Made by a program: the position numbers and the translations under genes. The notes below the pieces were generated by a model that was not told where the DNA came from, made no database searches, and was given only the letters and a program-made list of their open reading frames with translations. Of a stretch of 45,415 bases of DNA, positions 16,736 through 27,600 are shown one piece after another. Where the stretch lies: positions 1 to 45,415 of the forward strand of contig JASMKO010000077.1 of assembly GCA_030749225.1 (NCBI GenBank). Reading direction: 5' to 3'. Each line of letters opens with the position of its first letter. The first letter of the stretch is position 1. The DNA is from Verrucomicrobiota bacterium (lineage in GTDB: Bacteria > Verrucomicrobiota > Verrucomicrobiia > Limisphaerales > UBA1096).

Positions 16736-19700
16736 TCACGGATTCACCAACCGGTAAAAGCGTGACCCGGTCTTGGCAGGGGTGACTTTGATGACCAGTT
16801 TACCGTCCTCGACGGTAGCCTCCGCGCCGGCATCCTTCCAGGGGCCGGTCACTTTTTCCGCGTACTGTGTCACCCAGCCGGTCTCGTCTGCAGACCAGCT
16901 CAAGGTGAATGTGGCGTCTGCGCCTTGGCCAAGCGCCATGGCGATCGGCTCGGCCGGTTCCTCCGGCCCGGGCAGCTCGACCTCTGTGCCTTTGCCCTTG
17001 ACCAAACGCACGTCGTCGATCAGCACAGTGTTATCTCCCTCAGCGGTTTGCGCGAAGGTGATCTCGGCCACGTCCGAGTCGGCGGTGAAGTTGTACACGT
17101 AAACGTAGTACGGCTCGACATCGCCCACCGGGTTGACCTCGTACTCGAGTGCGGTCTCGCCGTTGACGGTGACGTTGAGCGTGGGCTTGTTGCCGCCTCG
17201 GGCGTTGAAGGAAAACGAGAGGTGGTAAGCCTCACCATCCTCGAGTTCCCAAACAGTTTGCGTGAGAGTGGCATCCCCCTGCAGAAAGGCGACGCGATCC
17301 TGCTCCGAGTTGATGCCGTTGTTGGCAAACGGCCCCGGCCCAGAAATGTTGACGCCGTAGTTGCCGGTCGATGACCAGCCACTGATGGGTGCGGGCTGGA
17401 TGTAGCCGGGGAAGCCCGGCGTGCCACTGGCCTCGAAACCGGGGTTGATCATGGCCACGTTGTCTACGTTGCGCTTGGCCAAGGTGACACCATCGAGCAA
17501 CAACGTTGCGTCCCCTGCGGCGATGGCTTCAAAAACCAACTCACCCGAGGATGACTCCGGAGTGAACTCGATGTGGTGATAATAGTACGGCTCGTCAGCA
17601 CCGACTGCGGTGATCTCGGAGATGTAATCGAGTTCCTCCTCCGCAAACTGGATGGACAAATCCATCGTGCCGCCACAGCAGTTCCGCACGTTGTAATGGA
17701 ACTGCAGCCAATATTGCTCGCCGGCCTCGAGTCCGCCGACAAGTTGCTTGAGCTTCCTTGAGCCTTGCGTGAAGGCAATCTGCACGCGATCGGGGATGAC
17801 TCCGTTGTCCTGAAACGGCCCGCTGGCGTTGTTGACACCAGAGCCGCCCTCCCATCCACCGACTGGGCCATAATGAGGCCAAGCAGCAGACGGGGGATGA
17901 TCCTCGAAACTGGGATTCTGGATCAGCGAACCACTCACGGCCACCTCCACTCCGGCCGGGTTGAAACAGACGCCGTATTGGTTCGAAAAAACCAACGTGG
18001 CACTGCCACGACCCACGGCCTCGACTTCGAACGACTGGGTCAACTCACCGTCGTCACTGGCGAATTTCAGTTCCAGCTTGCCATTGGAGCCGCCGGTGAT
18101 CTTGACAACTGACGGGTCGGAACTGCTCACGGTGAGAACAGCGTCCTCTTCAGTGATCAACTCCTCGGGAATAGTCAGCGCGACGGCGGTGCCAGTCTGG
18201 CCAACGGTCAGTTTCAACTCACCAACGGATGAAGTGATACAGGGCAGCGTGGAGGAGGCACCGGTCACCGTGACATTGTCGAAGATAACCGTGTTGTCAC
18301 CCTCAGCCGCCTGGGCGAACGACAGGTTCACAGCGGAGGCCGATGCGGTGAATTGGACGGTCTTGACGTGGAATGCATTAGCACCGCTGACAGCCTCGAT
18401 GGACTCTTCAAGCAGCACCTCGTCGTCGGCCTTGACGACAAGCGTCGGCGTATTGCCGCCGCGGGCGTTGCAGGCAAAACGCACCTCATATTTTTCGCCC
18501 GGTACCAGGCCGGAGATGATTTGGCTCAGCGAACCGGCTCCCTGCAAAAATGCGACCAAATCCTGGTCTTCCGCCTTACCGTTGTTGGCGAATGGGCCGG
18601 GCCCGTTGAAGTTGACGCCATAATTACCAGCACCCACCCAGCCGGCAATCGGCTTGGGCTGAATGTAGCCGGGCCAAGGCGGCGTACCGCTGGCCTCGAA
18701 GCTGGGGTTCATCACGATGACATTTCCCTCGTCGCGCTGCACGACCGAAACAGCATCCAGAATCAGCGTGGCATCTCCGGCGGTTTCCGCGCGAAAAACC
18801 AACTCTGCAGTCTCGGTCTCGGGGGTGAATACAACAGTCTTGCTGAGGTAAGCGTTTGCCCCACCGACCGCCTTGAACTCCTCGTGCCGAGCCAATTCCT
18901 CACCATCCAGTTCAACGATCAGGCTGATGGTGGAATTGCCGCAGCAGTTGCGGCGGTTGTAGTAGAATTGCAGCCAATACTGTTTTTCAGGATTCAGGCC
19001 GGTGAGCATCTGGGAGACCGTGCGTGCACCTTGGCTGAACGCCACTTGGTTACGATCCGGTGTGGCGCCATTGTCATTGAACGGCCCGCCGATGTTGACA
19101 CCACTGCCGCCGACCCAGCCGCCAATCGGGCCGTAGTGCGGCCAAGCAGCGGCGGGTGGGTGCGCCTCAAAACTCGGATTCACCACGAAAGCCGAGCGCT
19201 TGGTCAGGAAAACCGGGTCGCCAATGCAGACACCCGAGTCAACCGACAATGTGAATGCCGTCTGGCCACTGCCAAGCACGGCTACGTTCACTGTCTTGGT
19301 GTTTGAACCGCCCTTGGCAAAAGTCAATTTAATCGCACCATCAGCATTGTCATCAGGGATGGCCACGCTTGGGTTGCTGCTGCTAAGCGTGACGACAGCA
19401 CCTTCGTTCTCAAGCAGGCCGACCGGCACCTTGACAATGATCTGGGTGGCGTCGTCGCCAGGACCTAGTTCGGCGTTGACCAACGTGGCTGAGACACAGG
19501 CATCTGCGACTACCTTGAAATCGTCGAACGTGTGCTCAAGCTCGGCACCGTAGCCAAGCAGGGATATATTGTTTGCGTGGAAACCACCCTGTTTGGTGTA
19601 CTCCATTGACGAGTTGCTGAGCGGCGATTCTTCGCCGTTGATCCACATTCGAATCGTGGCCGGCGCGCCGGCAAAGTTGATTGAACTGGAAGTGATTCGC

Positions 19701-21277
19701 ACGTCCAGTTCGCCTTCAGGCAATGTGCCGATCTCCGGACTTCCGTATATAGCCACTGTCCCGTCAAAAACCTGCACCCGCCCGTCGTTGCGGAACAGAA
19801 TACCGAATCCGTCGGAGGCATTAACAAACTTGTTCTTTTCCGTCGCACCAAACACAATAGCAGCCCAGTCTGGTGAGTCGTAAAAATCATTGTTCGATCC
19901 GGGATGAACCTTGAAGGAGATTTCAAACTCCGGGCCATCGATAAAATTGTAATTGGGCGACATGTTCTGGCCTGAGATGTACAATTTGCCCTCTGCCCAA
20001 TCTGGGTTCACGATCGTAAACTCATCAGCAGCACCACCCGCGGCACTGGCCTCCGCCTCAACATAGTTAAGAATGCCAGCTGTGCCAGCTTGGCGACCGC
20101 CATCGTTCTCAAAATTCACATCCCAGTCCTCAGAAGACGTGTCAAATGAGTCAGAGAAAACCACCTCCTCGACACCAAAACCGCTGGCCGCCATCACAGT
20201 GATGCTTCTGGCCAGAAACCCGGCCTGCTCACTCGAGAGCTGCACCCTGCCTACTCCCCCACCGACCACGTTGATCTTGAACGTGCCATCGGCCTGATTG
20301 GCATCAGCGAAAGACAACACCAATTTTCCGTCGTCCCCTGCTCCATCAATCCCGACAATGTCCGGGGTCAGGCTCTGGGCGGTGACCTCAACAACACCGG
20401 CCTCAATAAGCGACTTGGGCACCGAAACCGTAACGTCGTCCGTCGTGTCCCCGGCAATGGCGTTGAACCGAGTCGGCGACACGCCAATGGCAGGCGCTGC
20501 CGAGACTTTCAAATTATCAAACGTATGCTGCCACGTGTTGCCGCCGAATGCACCGCCTAGCAACGTGATGTAGTTTGCCCGAAAACCAGCCGCCTTGACG
20601 TATTCCGTGGCGCCGTCCGCTGTGATGACCGCGGCCTCTCCATTAATAAACATTCGGATTGTGGCGGGCGATGTTCCATCGAAACTGCCCACCTCAACCT
20701 CGATGCGAATCTCCAGATCGTCCTTAGGGATGCCAGCAGCGAAACCGCCATTGCCACCGTAGATGCTGGCTTCGCCGTCGAAAACCTGGATGTCGCCGTT
20801 GTTGCGGAACAGGATGCCGAAACCGTCGGCGCTGATGACCCACGAGTTTTTCGACGTGGCCCCGAACACGACTGCGGCCCAGTCGCCCGAGGCGTTGTCC
20901 TCGTCATCGAGCCCGGCATCCACCTCAAACTCGATGGTGAACGGACTGCCGAAGGCAAAATTGTGATCGGGTGAAACCGCCACCCACTCGCTGCCCGGCT
21001 CCGGGAACAGACTCAACTTTCCGGGAGCCCATTCCGAGTTGATAACAGTCAAATCCTCCGATGAGTCGGAGTAGGTTGTCGCGCCCATCGAACCGCTCTG
21101 CCTTTCGTCGTTCTCGAAGCCAAGATCGGTGATTTCTGTTTCCGAGACCTCAAAGGTGTCCTGAAAGATGAGCACCTGTTCCTGCGCAAACGCTGTGCCG
21201 CCAAGGAGCGACCACAACGCCACACCCGTAATCATAAGCATACGACTGATTGTGTTGTTTTGTAGTGTGTGTTTCAT
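16736..21277 (-). CDS. Large secreted modular protein with duplicated LamG-like, Ig-like and DUF642-like modules
   Basis: 1513 residues, signal peptide cleaved near AFA-QEQ (30-31). Layout by internal comparison: LamG/concanavalin-like module at 34-260; Ig-like 261-365; second LamG-like 370-590 (shared FGILFRN.G..QVFDG and PATIRM.INGE); Ig-like 593-690; two carbohydrate-binding-like modules of DUF642 type at 697-848 and 854-1006 (NPSFEA opening); Ig-like 1013-1115; a second module pair at 1118-1269 and 1275-1428; and a C-terminal 65-residue module ending SRFYRLVNP. The first member of each pair has a vicinal cysteine motif (RNCCG). Such modules bind polysaccharide or mediate adhesion. There is no catalytic domain. 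It is preceded 58 bp upstream by a pseudopilin gene, so export through a type II-like or sorting pathway is possible. Gene duplication of the paired modules is evident. Confidence 0.85.
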   Translation of the reverse strand: MKHTLQNNTISRMLMITGVALWSLLGGTAFAQEQVLIFQDTFEVSETEITDLGFENDERQSGSMGATTYSDSSEDLTVINSEWAPGKLSLFPEPGSEWVAVSPDHNFAFGSPFTIEFEVDAGLDDEDNASGDWAAVVFGATSKNSWVISADGFGILFRNNGDIQVFDGEASIYGGNGGFAAGIPKDDLEIRIEVEVGSFDGTSPATIRMFINGEAAVITADGATEYVKAAGFRANYITLLGGAFGGNTWQHTFDNLKVSAAPAIGVSPTRFNAIAGDTTDDVTVSVPKSLIEAGVVEVTAQSLTPDIVGIDGAGDDGKLVLSFADANQADGTFKINVVGGGVGRVQLSSEQAGFLARSITVMAASGFGVEEVVFSDSFDTSSEDWDVNFENDGGRQAGTAGILNYVEAEASAAGGAADEFTIVNPDWAEGKLYISGQNMSPNYNFIDGPEFEISFKVHPGSNNDFYDSPDWAAIVFGATEKNKFVNASDGFGILFRNDGRVQVFDGTVAIYGSPEIGTLPEGELDVRITSSSINFAGAPATIRMWINGEESPLSNSSMEYTKQGGFHANNISLLGYGAELEHTFDDFKVVADACVSATLVNAELGPGDDATQIIVKVPVGLLENEGAVVTLSSSNPSVAIPDDNADGAIKLTFAKGGSNTKTVNVAVLGSGQTAFTLSVDSGVCIGDPVFLTKRSAFVVNPSFEAHPPAAAWPHYGPIGGWVGGSGVNIGGPFNDNGATPDRNQVAFSQGARTVSQMLTGLNPEKQYWLQFYYNRRNCCGNSTISLIVELDGEELARHEEFKAVGGANAYLSKTVVFTPETETAELVFRAETAGDATLILDAVSVVQRDEGNVIVMNPSFEASGTPPWPGYIQPKPIAGWVGAGNYGVNFNGPGPFANNGKAEDQDLVAFLQGAGSLSQIISGLVPGEKYEVRFACNARGGNTPTLVVKADDEVLLEESIEAVSGANAFHVKTVQFTASASAVNLSFAQAAEGDNTVIFDNVTVTGASSTLPCITSSVGELKLTVGQTGTAVALTIPEELITEEDAVLTVSSSDPSVVKITGGSNGKLELKFASDDGELTQSFEVEAVGRGSATLVFSNQYGVCFNPAGVEVAVSGSLIQNPSFEDHPPSAAWPHYGPVGGWEGGSGVNNASGPFQDNGVIPDRVQIAFTQGSRKLKQLVGGLEAGEQYWLQFHYNVRNCCGGTMDLSIQFAEEELDYISEITAVGADEPYYYHHIEFTPESSSGELVFEAIAAGDATLLLDGVTLAKRNVDNVAMINPGFEASGTPGFPGYIQPAPISGWSSTGNYGVNISGPGPFANNGINSEQDRVAFLQGDATLTQTVWELEDGEAYHLSFSFNARGGNKPTLNVTVNGETALEYEVNPVGDVEPYYVYVYNFTADSDVAEITFAQTAEGDNTVLIDDVRLVKGKGTEVELPGPEEPAEPIAMALGQGADATFTLSWSADETGWVTQYAEKVTGPWKDAGAEATVEDGKLVIKVTPAKTGSRFYRLVNP

Positions 21278-21335
21278 TTTTTGTGATAGTTAGAAGTATC
21301 TTCAGTAGCTTTTATGGTGATTGGAGCAAATCCGT

Positions 21336-22079
21336 CTATCTGCGCCGGCGTTTTTTCTTAAAGTCCATAATGATGTCGTCGATGTTGTCCTTCTTTCTCG
21401 ACTCCACATGCGAGTCCATGAAGACGATGTTGGCGGCACCAGAGGGGTGTTCCATATTGTGCTTGTAGCCGACATGATAACGGCCGCTGCTGTTCTTGGT
21501 CAAGTAGGTCACGGCTGGATGATTCAACTCATACGAGATGTCGGAGATCAAAAACGTGGCGGACGGCTCGCGCACCGAGGTGACCTTCGCGGTTTCGGGA
21601 TGTGGCGGCTGTCCAGGGGGAGTCGGGTATCTGGGATTATTGGGAAAACCCAGATTATTGTACTGGTTCATCCCGTAGCTGATCTTCCACGGGTTGCCGC
21701 CAATGTGTCGCTCCCTGATGCGCGTCGGGCAGCGATAAACGTTCTTGGCAAAGTCGCTGTCTTCGGTTTTTCCGCCGGCTTTGAACTTGTTCCGTAGCAC
21801 GTACGACACCAGCAGGTTCTGGAAGTTGTTGATGTTTGCGTCGTGCCGGATGGCCCAGGCGAACGGAAGCTTGTCGTCATTGTCCATGACATACAACGCA
21901 GTGGCCAAGCCCATTTGCTTGAGGTTATTTTTGCACTGAGTGGAAACAGCCTGTGACTTGGCCTTGGCCAAGGCCGGCAGCAGCAGCGCAGCCAGGATGG
22001 CGATGATGGCAATAACCACTAACAACTCAATCAGTGTAAAGGCCCTAATCAAAGGTGATATACAATGCATTTTTTTCAT
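21336..22079 (-). CDS. Type II secretion-type pseudopilin (prepilin-like, H-X9-DG family)
   Basis: 247 residues from ATG 22079; an in-frame TTG at 22091 is less likely. The class III prepilin signal is [18 protein letters not shown], with alanine instead of the usual glycine before the cleavage-site phenylalanine, followed by [12 protein letters not shown]. The C-terminal half has the PVC pattern with VFMDSHVE and ends in a cluster of basic residues ([10 protein letters not shown]). These proteins are greatly expanded in Verrucomicrobiota and Planctomycetes; most are thought to be surface or secretion-linked pseudopilins. It lies 58 bp upstream of the large modular protein gene on the same strand, suggesting a functional pair. 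No RBS is visible. Confidence 0.9.
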   Translation of the reverse strand: MKKMHCISPLIRAFTLIELLVVIAIIAILAALLLPALAKAKSQAVSTQCKNNLKQMGLATALYVMDNDDKLPFAWAIRHDANINNFQNLLVSYVLRNKFKAGGKTEDSDFAKNVYRCPTRIRERHIGGNPWKISYGMNQYNNLGFPNNPRYPTPPGQPPHPETAKVTSVREPSATFLISDISYELNHPAVTYLTKNSSGRYHVGYKHNMEHPSGAANIVFMDSHVESRKKDNIDDIIMDFKKKRRRR

Positions 22080-22172
22080 AGTGGTTTTCAAGTTATAGGT
22101 TATCGGGTGGATAATTTGTGTATTTAGCGGTGTTCGTAAATCCCTGTCATGCCGCCGTGTTTGCGCAGGAGG

Positions 22173-23981
22173 TCAACTCAGCGGCCAGAAGTGGATAATT
22201 AACGGTGTGCCTATTAGGACAATGACCCCTTCCAGCGGCAGGCCAACCCGCCAGTAATCACCAAACCGATAGCCACCTGGACCCAGTATCATGGCGTTGC
22301 ATTGGTGCCCGATCGGGGTCAGGAACGCGCAAGATGCCCCGACGGCCACCGCCATCAAAAACGGATCAGCCTGCAGCCCCAGCGTGCTGGAGATACCAAC
22401 GGCAATTGGAGCCATGATGAACGCCGTGGCAGCATTGTTGATGATATCTGACAGGCACATGGTCACAATCATGACAATACTGATCATCGACCAGGGAGGC
22501 AGGTCACCGGTCAGGCCATGGATTGATCCGGCGATCAGTTCTGTGCAACCAGTACTCTGGAACGCCTGACTGACCGGGATCATCGCACCAAGGAGCACAA
22601 TAATCGGCCATTCCACCTCCCTGTAAATGTCACTCAGAGGCAGAATACCGCAAAGGATGTAGGCCAGCACCGCCCCCAAAAAGGCGATGGTCATCGGAAA
22701 ACCTGTCATGCTTAAGCCGATGGCCCCCGCGAAGATTACCAAGGAGAGACCGATCCTGGAAAATGTTCCGACACTCAATTCGCGCTTGGCCAAGGGCAGT
22801 AAGTTTAGGTCGGCAATCGTATCGTCCATTTCCGGCGATTTCCCATGCAACAGAAGGACGTCCCCGATTCGAAACGCCACCTCCTTGAGCTGCTTGCGAA
22901 TTGGCTTGTCCTGGCGAGCCACCGCCATGAGCGTCATTGTGTTGCCGCTGCGGCGGCGCAGGTATGTGCGTGTGCGGCCAACCAGCGGTGAGCCGGGATT
23001 GACGATGGCCTCAGTGAACCCGGTCTCCCCCTTCAGGCTATCGATGCGATGCCGCATCTCCTCGGACAGATGCAGACCGTGTTCCTCGATCAACGCCTGC
23101 AACTCCACCGGATCGGCCTTGGCCACGTACCGGCAGCCTTCCTGAATGACACCGTCCGGGTTGGGAGGCAACACACGGCCATCCTTGCGGATGAAACCAA
23201 AGAGGGTCATCTTTTCGCTGACGAGTTTCTCGGCCTCAGCGACGGTTTTGCCGATCCAGTCGCAGCCGGCCGGTACACTGATCTCAGTAATGTAGTCGTC
23301 GATCTGGAACAGCGATTCCATGCCCGGTTTCTTGTGGAAGGCGCTCGGAATCAGCCGCCATCCGGCCAGCACAATGAACAGCAGGCCGGCAAACGCCACC
23401 AAGCCGCCGACCGGCGAAAAGTCAAATAGCCCAAAGGCCGCCGTTTCGGTCAGCTCTGCGCGTAGGTTCGCGATGATGATGTTTGGCGGTGTGCCGATCA
23501 TCGTCATCATGCCGCCGAGGATGCTGGCGAACGCCATCGGCAATAGCAAGATGGTGGGCGAGCGTTGGCGGTCGACCGCCGTCTTGAGCGCTACCGGCAA
23601 CATAAGCGCAAGCGCGCCGACGTTGTTCATGAAGGCGGACAACACCATGACGACCAGCGACAGGCTCAGGATGTGCGGCAGCTGGTTTTTCGTGAACGGC
23701 ATCACGTGGCGCGCGATCTGGTCGACGACGCCGGAGTTGCGCAGCGCCCGGCTGATGATCAGCACCGCCGCCACGGTCACCACCGCCGGGTGGCCGAACC
23801 CCTCCAGCACCCGCTTCGGCTCGGCGACCAGTGCGGACGCTTCACCGCCAAGGATCGCGTCCAGCGCCACCAGCGCCACGAGCGAGATGACCGCCACAAT
23901 GTCGTAACGCCACCGGTTCCATGCAAACAGCACGAACATCACGACAATCAATCCGGCAACGGCAATCTGGTCGGGAGTCAT
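22173..23981 (-). CDS. SLC13/DASS-family permease with two RCK_C (TrkA-C) domains
   Basis: 602 residues from ATG 23981 (MTPDQIAVAGLIVV). The frame extends further upstream, but without membrane or conserved sequence. N-terminal membrane helices include the signature IGTPPNIIIA. A soluble central insert at about residues 225-405 contains two TrkA-C/RCK_C-like domains (AEAEKLVSEKMTLFGFIRKDG; GDVLLLHG). The C-terminal half has the second signature, TPIGHQCNAMILGPGGY. This layout is common in bacterial sodium-coupled anion transporters (dicarboxylate, sulfate or similar); substrate cannot be assigned. It diverges from the RodZ-like gene across about 163 bp that contain a copy of the iterated palindrome. 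Confidence 0.9.
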   Translation of the reverse strand: MTPDQIAVAGLIVVMFVLFAWNRWRYDIVAVISLVALVALDAILGGEASALVAEPKRVLEGFGHPAVVTVAAVLIISRALRNSGVVDQIARHVMPFTKNQLPHILSLSLVVMVLSAFMNNVGALALMLPVALKTAVDRQRSPTILLLPMAFASILGGMMTMIGTPPNIIIANLRAELTETAAFGLFDFSPVGGLVAFAGLLFIVLAGWRLIPSAFHKKPGMESLFQIDDYITEISVPAGCDWIGKTVAEAEKLVSEKMTLFGFIRKDGRVLPPNPDGVIQEGCRYVAKADPVELQALIEEHGLHLSEEMRHRIDSLKGETGFTEAIVNPGSPLVGRTRTYLRRRSGNTMTLMAVARQDKPIRKQLKEVAFRIGDVLLLHGKSPEMDDTIADLNLLPLAKRELSVGTFSRIGLSLVIFAGAIGLSMTGFPMTIAFLGAVLAYILCGILPLSDIYREVEWPIIVLLGAMIPVSQAFQSTGCTELIAGSIHGLTGDLPPWSMISIVMIVTMCLSDIINNAATAFIMAPIAVGISSTLGLQADPFLMAVAVGASCAFLTPIGHQCNAMILGPGGYRFGDYWRVGLPLEGVIVLIGTPLIIHFWPLS

Positions 23982-24056
23982 GAAATAATTAGTCCAATGT
24001 GAGCCGAACAATAACAGGCCGGCCAAGCGTGTGAAACGGAAATCCGATCCCCTGCC

Positions 24057-24070
24057 CGCTTGGCCAAGCG
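24057..24070. repeat. Iterated palindrome in the divergent SLC13/RodZ-like gap
   Basis: CGCTTGGCCAAGCG, a 14-bp perfect palindrome, followed by a partial second copy (CTTCGCCAAG) and preceded at about 24021 by a degenerate copy (GGCCAAGCG). It lies between divergent starts. Downstream, TTGTCT (24107-24112), 17 bp and TAGAAA (24130-24135) may be a promoter for the RodZ-like gene. Confidence 0.6.
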
Positions 24071-24144
24071 CTTCGCCAAGCTGCCGCAAAAACCGGACTT
24101 TGGGGATTGTCTGGGGGACTGTTTACCGCTAGAAAACGGGCAGG

Positions 24145-24696
24145 ATGCCATCCGTTGGAGACCAGTTGAGAGCCGCCCGAGAGGAGCAGGGCAAATCTCT
24201 TGAGGACATCGGGGAGGCACTCAAAATCCGCGCCGACCACGTGCTAGCCCTTGAGGAGGGGGATTTCAGCAAGTTCGACGCCCCGGTTTTCGTCCGCGGA
24301 TTTATCCGCTCCTACTGCCGAATTCTTCATCTGGACTCAGCCCCGATGGTCGTCCAGCTCAACCAAGAACTGGGTGGCACAGATGCGCTGGCCAGCGATC
24401 CCGCGCTCTCCCCAGGCAAGAAGGGATTCGTCGACCGGCTCACCCTGTTCCTGACGCGCGTCAACTGGAGCATCTGGCTGCCGCTGCTCGTGCTGATCCT
24501 GATCGCCTCCATCGTCTGGACCGTGGTCGAGGCAAAGGAGGCCAAGCGCGAACAACTGGAGAGCGGCAACTGGATCGAGAATCTGCCGGCCGCCGTGCAC
24601 AAGCCGTCACGCGTAATGCTCGAGTTGAAGATCAACGACCTGCCGGACGCGCCGGTCAAGCCGGCCACCACCAACACCAACAGCGCGGCCCCATGA
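24145..24696 (+). CDS. Short RodZ-like helix-turn-helix membrane protein
   Basis: 183 residues. The N-terminal HTH_25-type domain, about residues 3-70 (VGDQLRAAREEQGKSLEDIGEALKI, then ALEEGDFSKFDAPVFVRGFIRSYC), is characteristic of RodZ, which binds MreB. A transmembrane helix follows at about 108-132 (WLPLLVLILIASIVW). Only about 50 residues follow the membrane segment, so the usual periplasmic DUF4115 domain is missing. The start is ATG 24145 with a near SD (GGCAGG). Its stop overlaps the ATG of the PSD1 gene by the ATGA arrangement, an unusual partner. A role in cell shape is inferred from the HTH only; a membrane-bound regulator is an alternative. Confidence 0.75.
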   Translation: MPSVGDQLRAAREEQGKSLEDIGEALKIRADHVLALEEGDFSKFDAPVFVRGFIRSYCRILHLDSAPMVVQLNQELGGTDALASDPALSPGKKGFVDRLTLFLTRVNWSIWLPLLVLILIASIVWTVVEAKEAKREQLESGNWIENLPAAVHKPSRVMLELKINDLPDAPVKPATTNTNSAAP

Positions 24697-27600
24697 AGCG
24701 ACAGCGCAGCCAACCGGGCCAGCACACGCTGACGGTGGCAACCCTGCTTACCAGCCTGCTTTCCCCCGTGGTCGCAGATGACGGAAACAGGATCGAGTTC
24801 AGCCGCGACATCCGCCCGATTCTCTCCGAAAACTGTTTCCAATGCCACGGCCCGGACTCCAAACAACGCAAGGCCGGCCTGCGGCTCGACACGGAGAATG
24901 GGGCGTCCCGCAATGAAGACGGCGTTCGCCCTTTCGTCGCCGGCAAACCAGGTGAAAGCGCGGTTTACCGGCGCATCACCACCGATGACCCGGATGATGT
25001 GATGCCACCTGCCGACTCGGGCCTCGTGCTTACCGCCGCCGAGAAGGATTCAATCCGGCGCTGGATTGAACAGGGTGCCGAGTGGCAGCGGCATTGGGCC
25101 TTCATCACGCCCAAGCGCCCCAGCCTGCCGCCCAGCCAGGGGGTTGGCCAAGCGCGGCCACGCAACGCAATCGACCATTTCATCCTGGCCAAGCTCCGTG
25201 ACGAACAACTAGCTCCGTCCCCGGAGGCAACCAAGCGCACACTCATCCGTCGAGCCGCCCTCGACCTGACCGGGTTGCCTCCGACGCCCACCGAGGTGGA
25301 AGCGTACGTCAATGACACGGAGCCACACGCCTACGAGCAAATGATTGACCGGCTTTTGGCATCACCTCACTACGGGGAACACATGGCGCAGGGCTGGCTC
25401 GACGCTGCCCGCTATGCGGACACCAACGGATTCCAGGCCGACCGCACCCGCAACCAGTGGCATTGGCGGGACTGGGTCGTGAACGCGATGAATCGCAACA
25501 TGCCGTTTGACCAATTTACAGTCGAACAGTTGGCCGGCGACCTATTGCCGGAGCCGTCGCTCAACCAGCTCATCGCCACCGGGTTCAATCGCAACCATAT
25601 GCTCAATGGCGAGGGTGGCGCGATCGCGGCCGAGACACAGGTCGAGTACGTGGTCGACCGAGTCGAGACCACCGGCACGGTCTGGCTTGGCTTGACGGTT
25701 GGCTGTGCACGCTGCCACGACCACAAATACGATCCCATCTCACAGCAGGAGTTTTACCAGTTGTTCGCCTTCTTCAACAACCTGCCGGAGAAGGGCGGCG
25801 GTGACATGGAACCAACCACCCGCGTGCCCACCCGCGAACAGGCCCGTGAACTCCGCGCCCTCGAGACCCAACTGGATGAGCACCAGTCGGTGCTCAATCT
25901 TCCACTGGCCCGGTTCGACGAAGACCAAAAAAAATGGGAGGCACCCTATCTAAAGGAGATCTCTATAAGCGGCCGACTGGATGGCTGGCAGCAGATCAAA
26001 CCCGACACTGCCGACTCGACTGCCGGCTCGGAGCTGACGATTCAAAATGACGCCTCGGTGCTCGCTTCCGGCAAGCTGCCGGATCACGACGACTACAAGC
26101 TCACCTTTCGCACCGACCTCGAAAACATCACAGGGCTTCGGCTCGAGACTCTCACGGATCCAAGCCTTAAAGGCGGCGGACCGGGTCGCGAAGGCAATTT
26201 CGTGTTGACTGGTTTTGAGTTGCTGCCCGGTGTCGATGAGGTCGATCTCGGGAACCTGGTGCAGCGCTTCGACAGTGGCGTGATGACCAAGGGAGCCAAG
26301 CGGCTGGACATCGATATCACCGCGAAGGGGCTGCTCGTGCTCGACGTCGGTGACACTGGCAACGGCATCTCCTCCGACTGGGGCGACTGGGGCGAACCAA
26401 CTCTCGAAGGCCCAGACGGGACGCTCAAATTGACCGACCTCGACTGGCATTCAGCGACCACCGACTACCGAAAGGTTCTCAAAAATAAAAACGTGAAAGA
26501 CCAGCCGCTGCGCCTTGATGGAAAACCGCTAAAATGGGGCATCGGGACCCACGCCAAGTCACGAATCATCTTTCGCATGCCCAAGGGCTACACGCGCTTC
26601 AAGGCGATTGTCGGCCCGGACACCGGCGCTCTGGAAGAGGTCGCCAACCCACAGACCTCAATCCGCTTCACTGTCAGCGTGAGTGCCAAGAACCGGCCGG
26701 AGGAACTCAAGCCGCTTCAATTTGCGAGTGCCGTTGCGGAATTCAACCAGGACGGTCTGCCAGTGAGCGGTGCGATCGATAATGATCCCCAATCCGGTTG
26801 GGGTATCTGGAAAAAGGATTTTGATTACAATCAGCGGCGAAAGGCCGTCTTTCGGCTCAAGGAAACATGGTCGGCCGGCGAAGGCACTCGCTTCACTCTG
26901 AAGCTCCGCCACCAGTACAACGCGAAGAAACATTTGCTTGGGCGCTTTCGTGTCTCAGTGACCTCCGCTCCGGAGCCCGGCCTCGAAATGCAGGAAATTC
27001 TGCCGCAGGAAATGATTCGAATTCTAAGAACACCCCCGGCCAAACGCCTGGCTGAACAGCGCGAGACACTCGCTCGGCATCATCGTTCTCAGATGCCGGA
27101 TTTTATCGCGGCCAAGCGCGGTGAAGTGTCCACCCGAACGGCGCTTCGCAAGCTCACTGATTCCTTCTCCAAAACGATGGTCATGCGTGAGATGGATCAA
27201 CCGCGCGACACCTACCTGCTTGTCCGGGGGATCTACAACCAGCCTGACAAAAACCAGTCAATCAAGCCCGGTGTCCCGACCAGCTTGGCCAGCTTGGCCA
27301 AGCCCGAACGTGTCAACCGACTGGACCTCGCGCGGTGGCTGACCGATCACGACCATCCTTTGACAGCGCGGGTCACAGTGAATCGTTACTGGCAACATTT
27401 CTTCGGCACTGGCCTCGTCAAAACCACCGAGGATTTCGGTGTTCAGGGTGAACGACCTGCGCACCCTGCGTTGCTCGACTGGCTCGCGACCGAGTTCGTC
27501 CGGTCCGGCTGGAACGTGAAACACCTGCACCGGCTCATCGTCACCAGCGGGGCCTACCGGCAATCCTCCGTGATCACGCCGGAGTTGCTCGAGCGCGATC

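Noticed and set aside
27280-27302. AGCTTGGCCAGCTTGGCCAAG as a tandem repeat or duplication hotspot
   Set aside because: It is a 9-bp direct repeat inside coding sequence that involves the iterated palindrome; too short to treat as a separate element.
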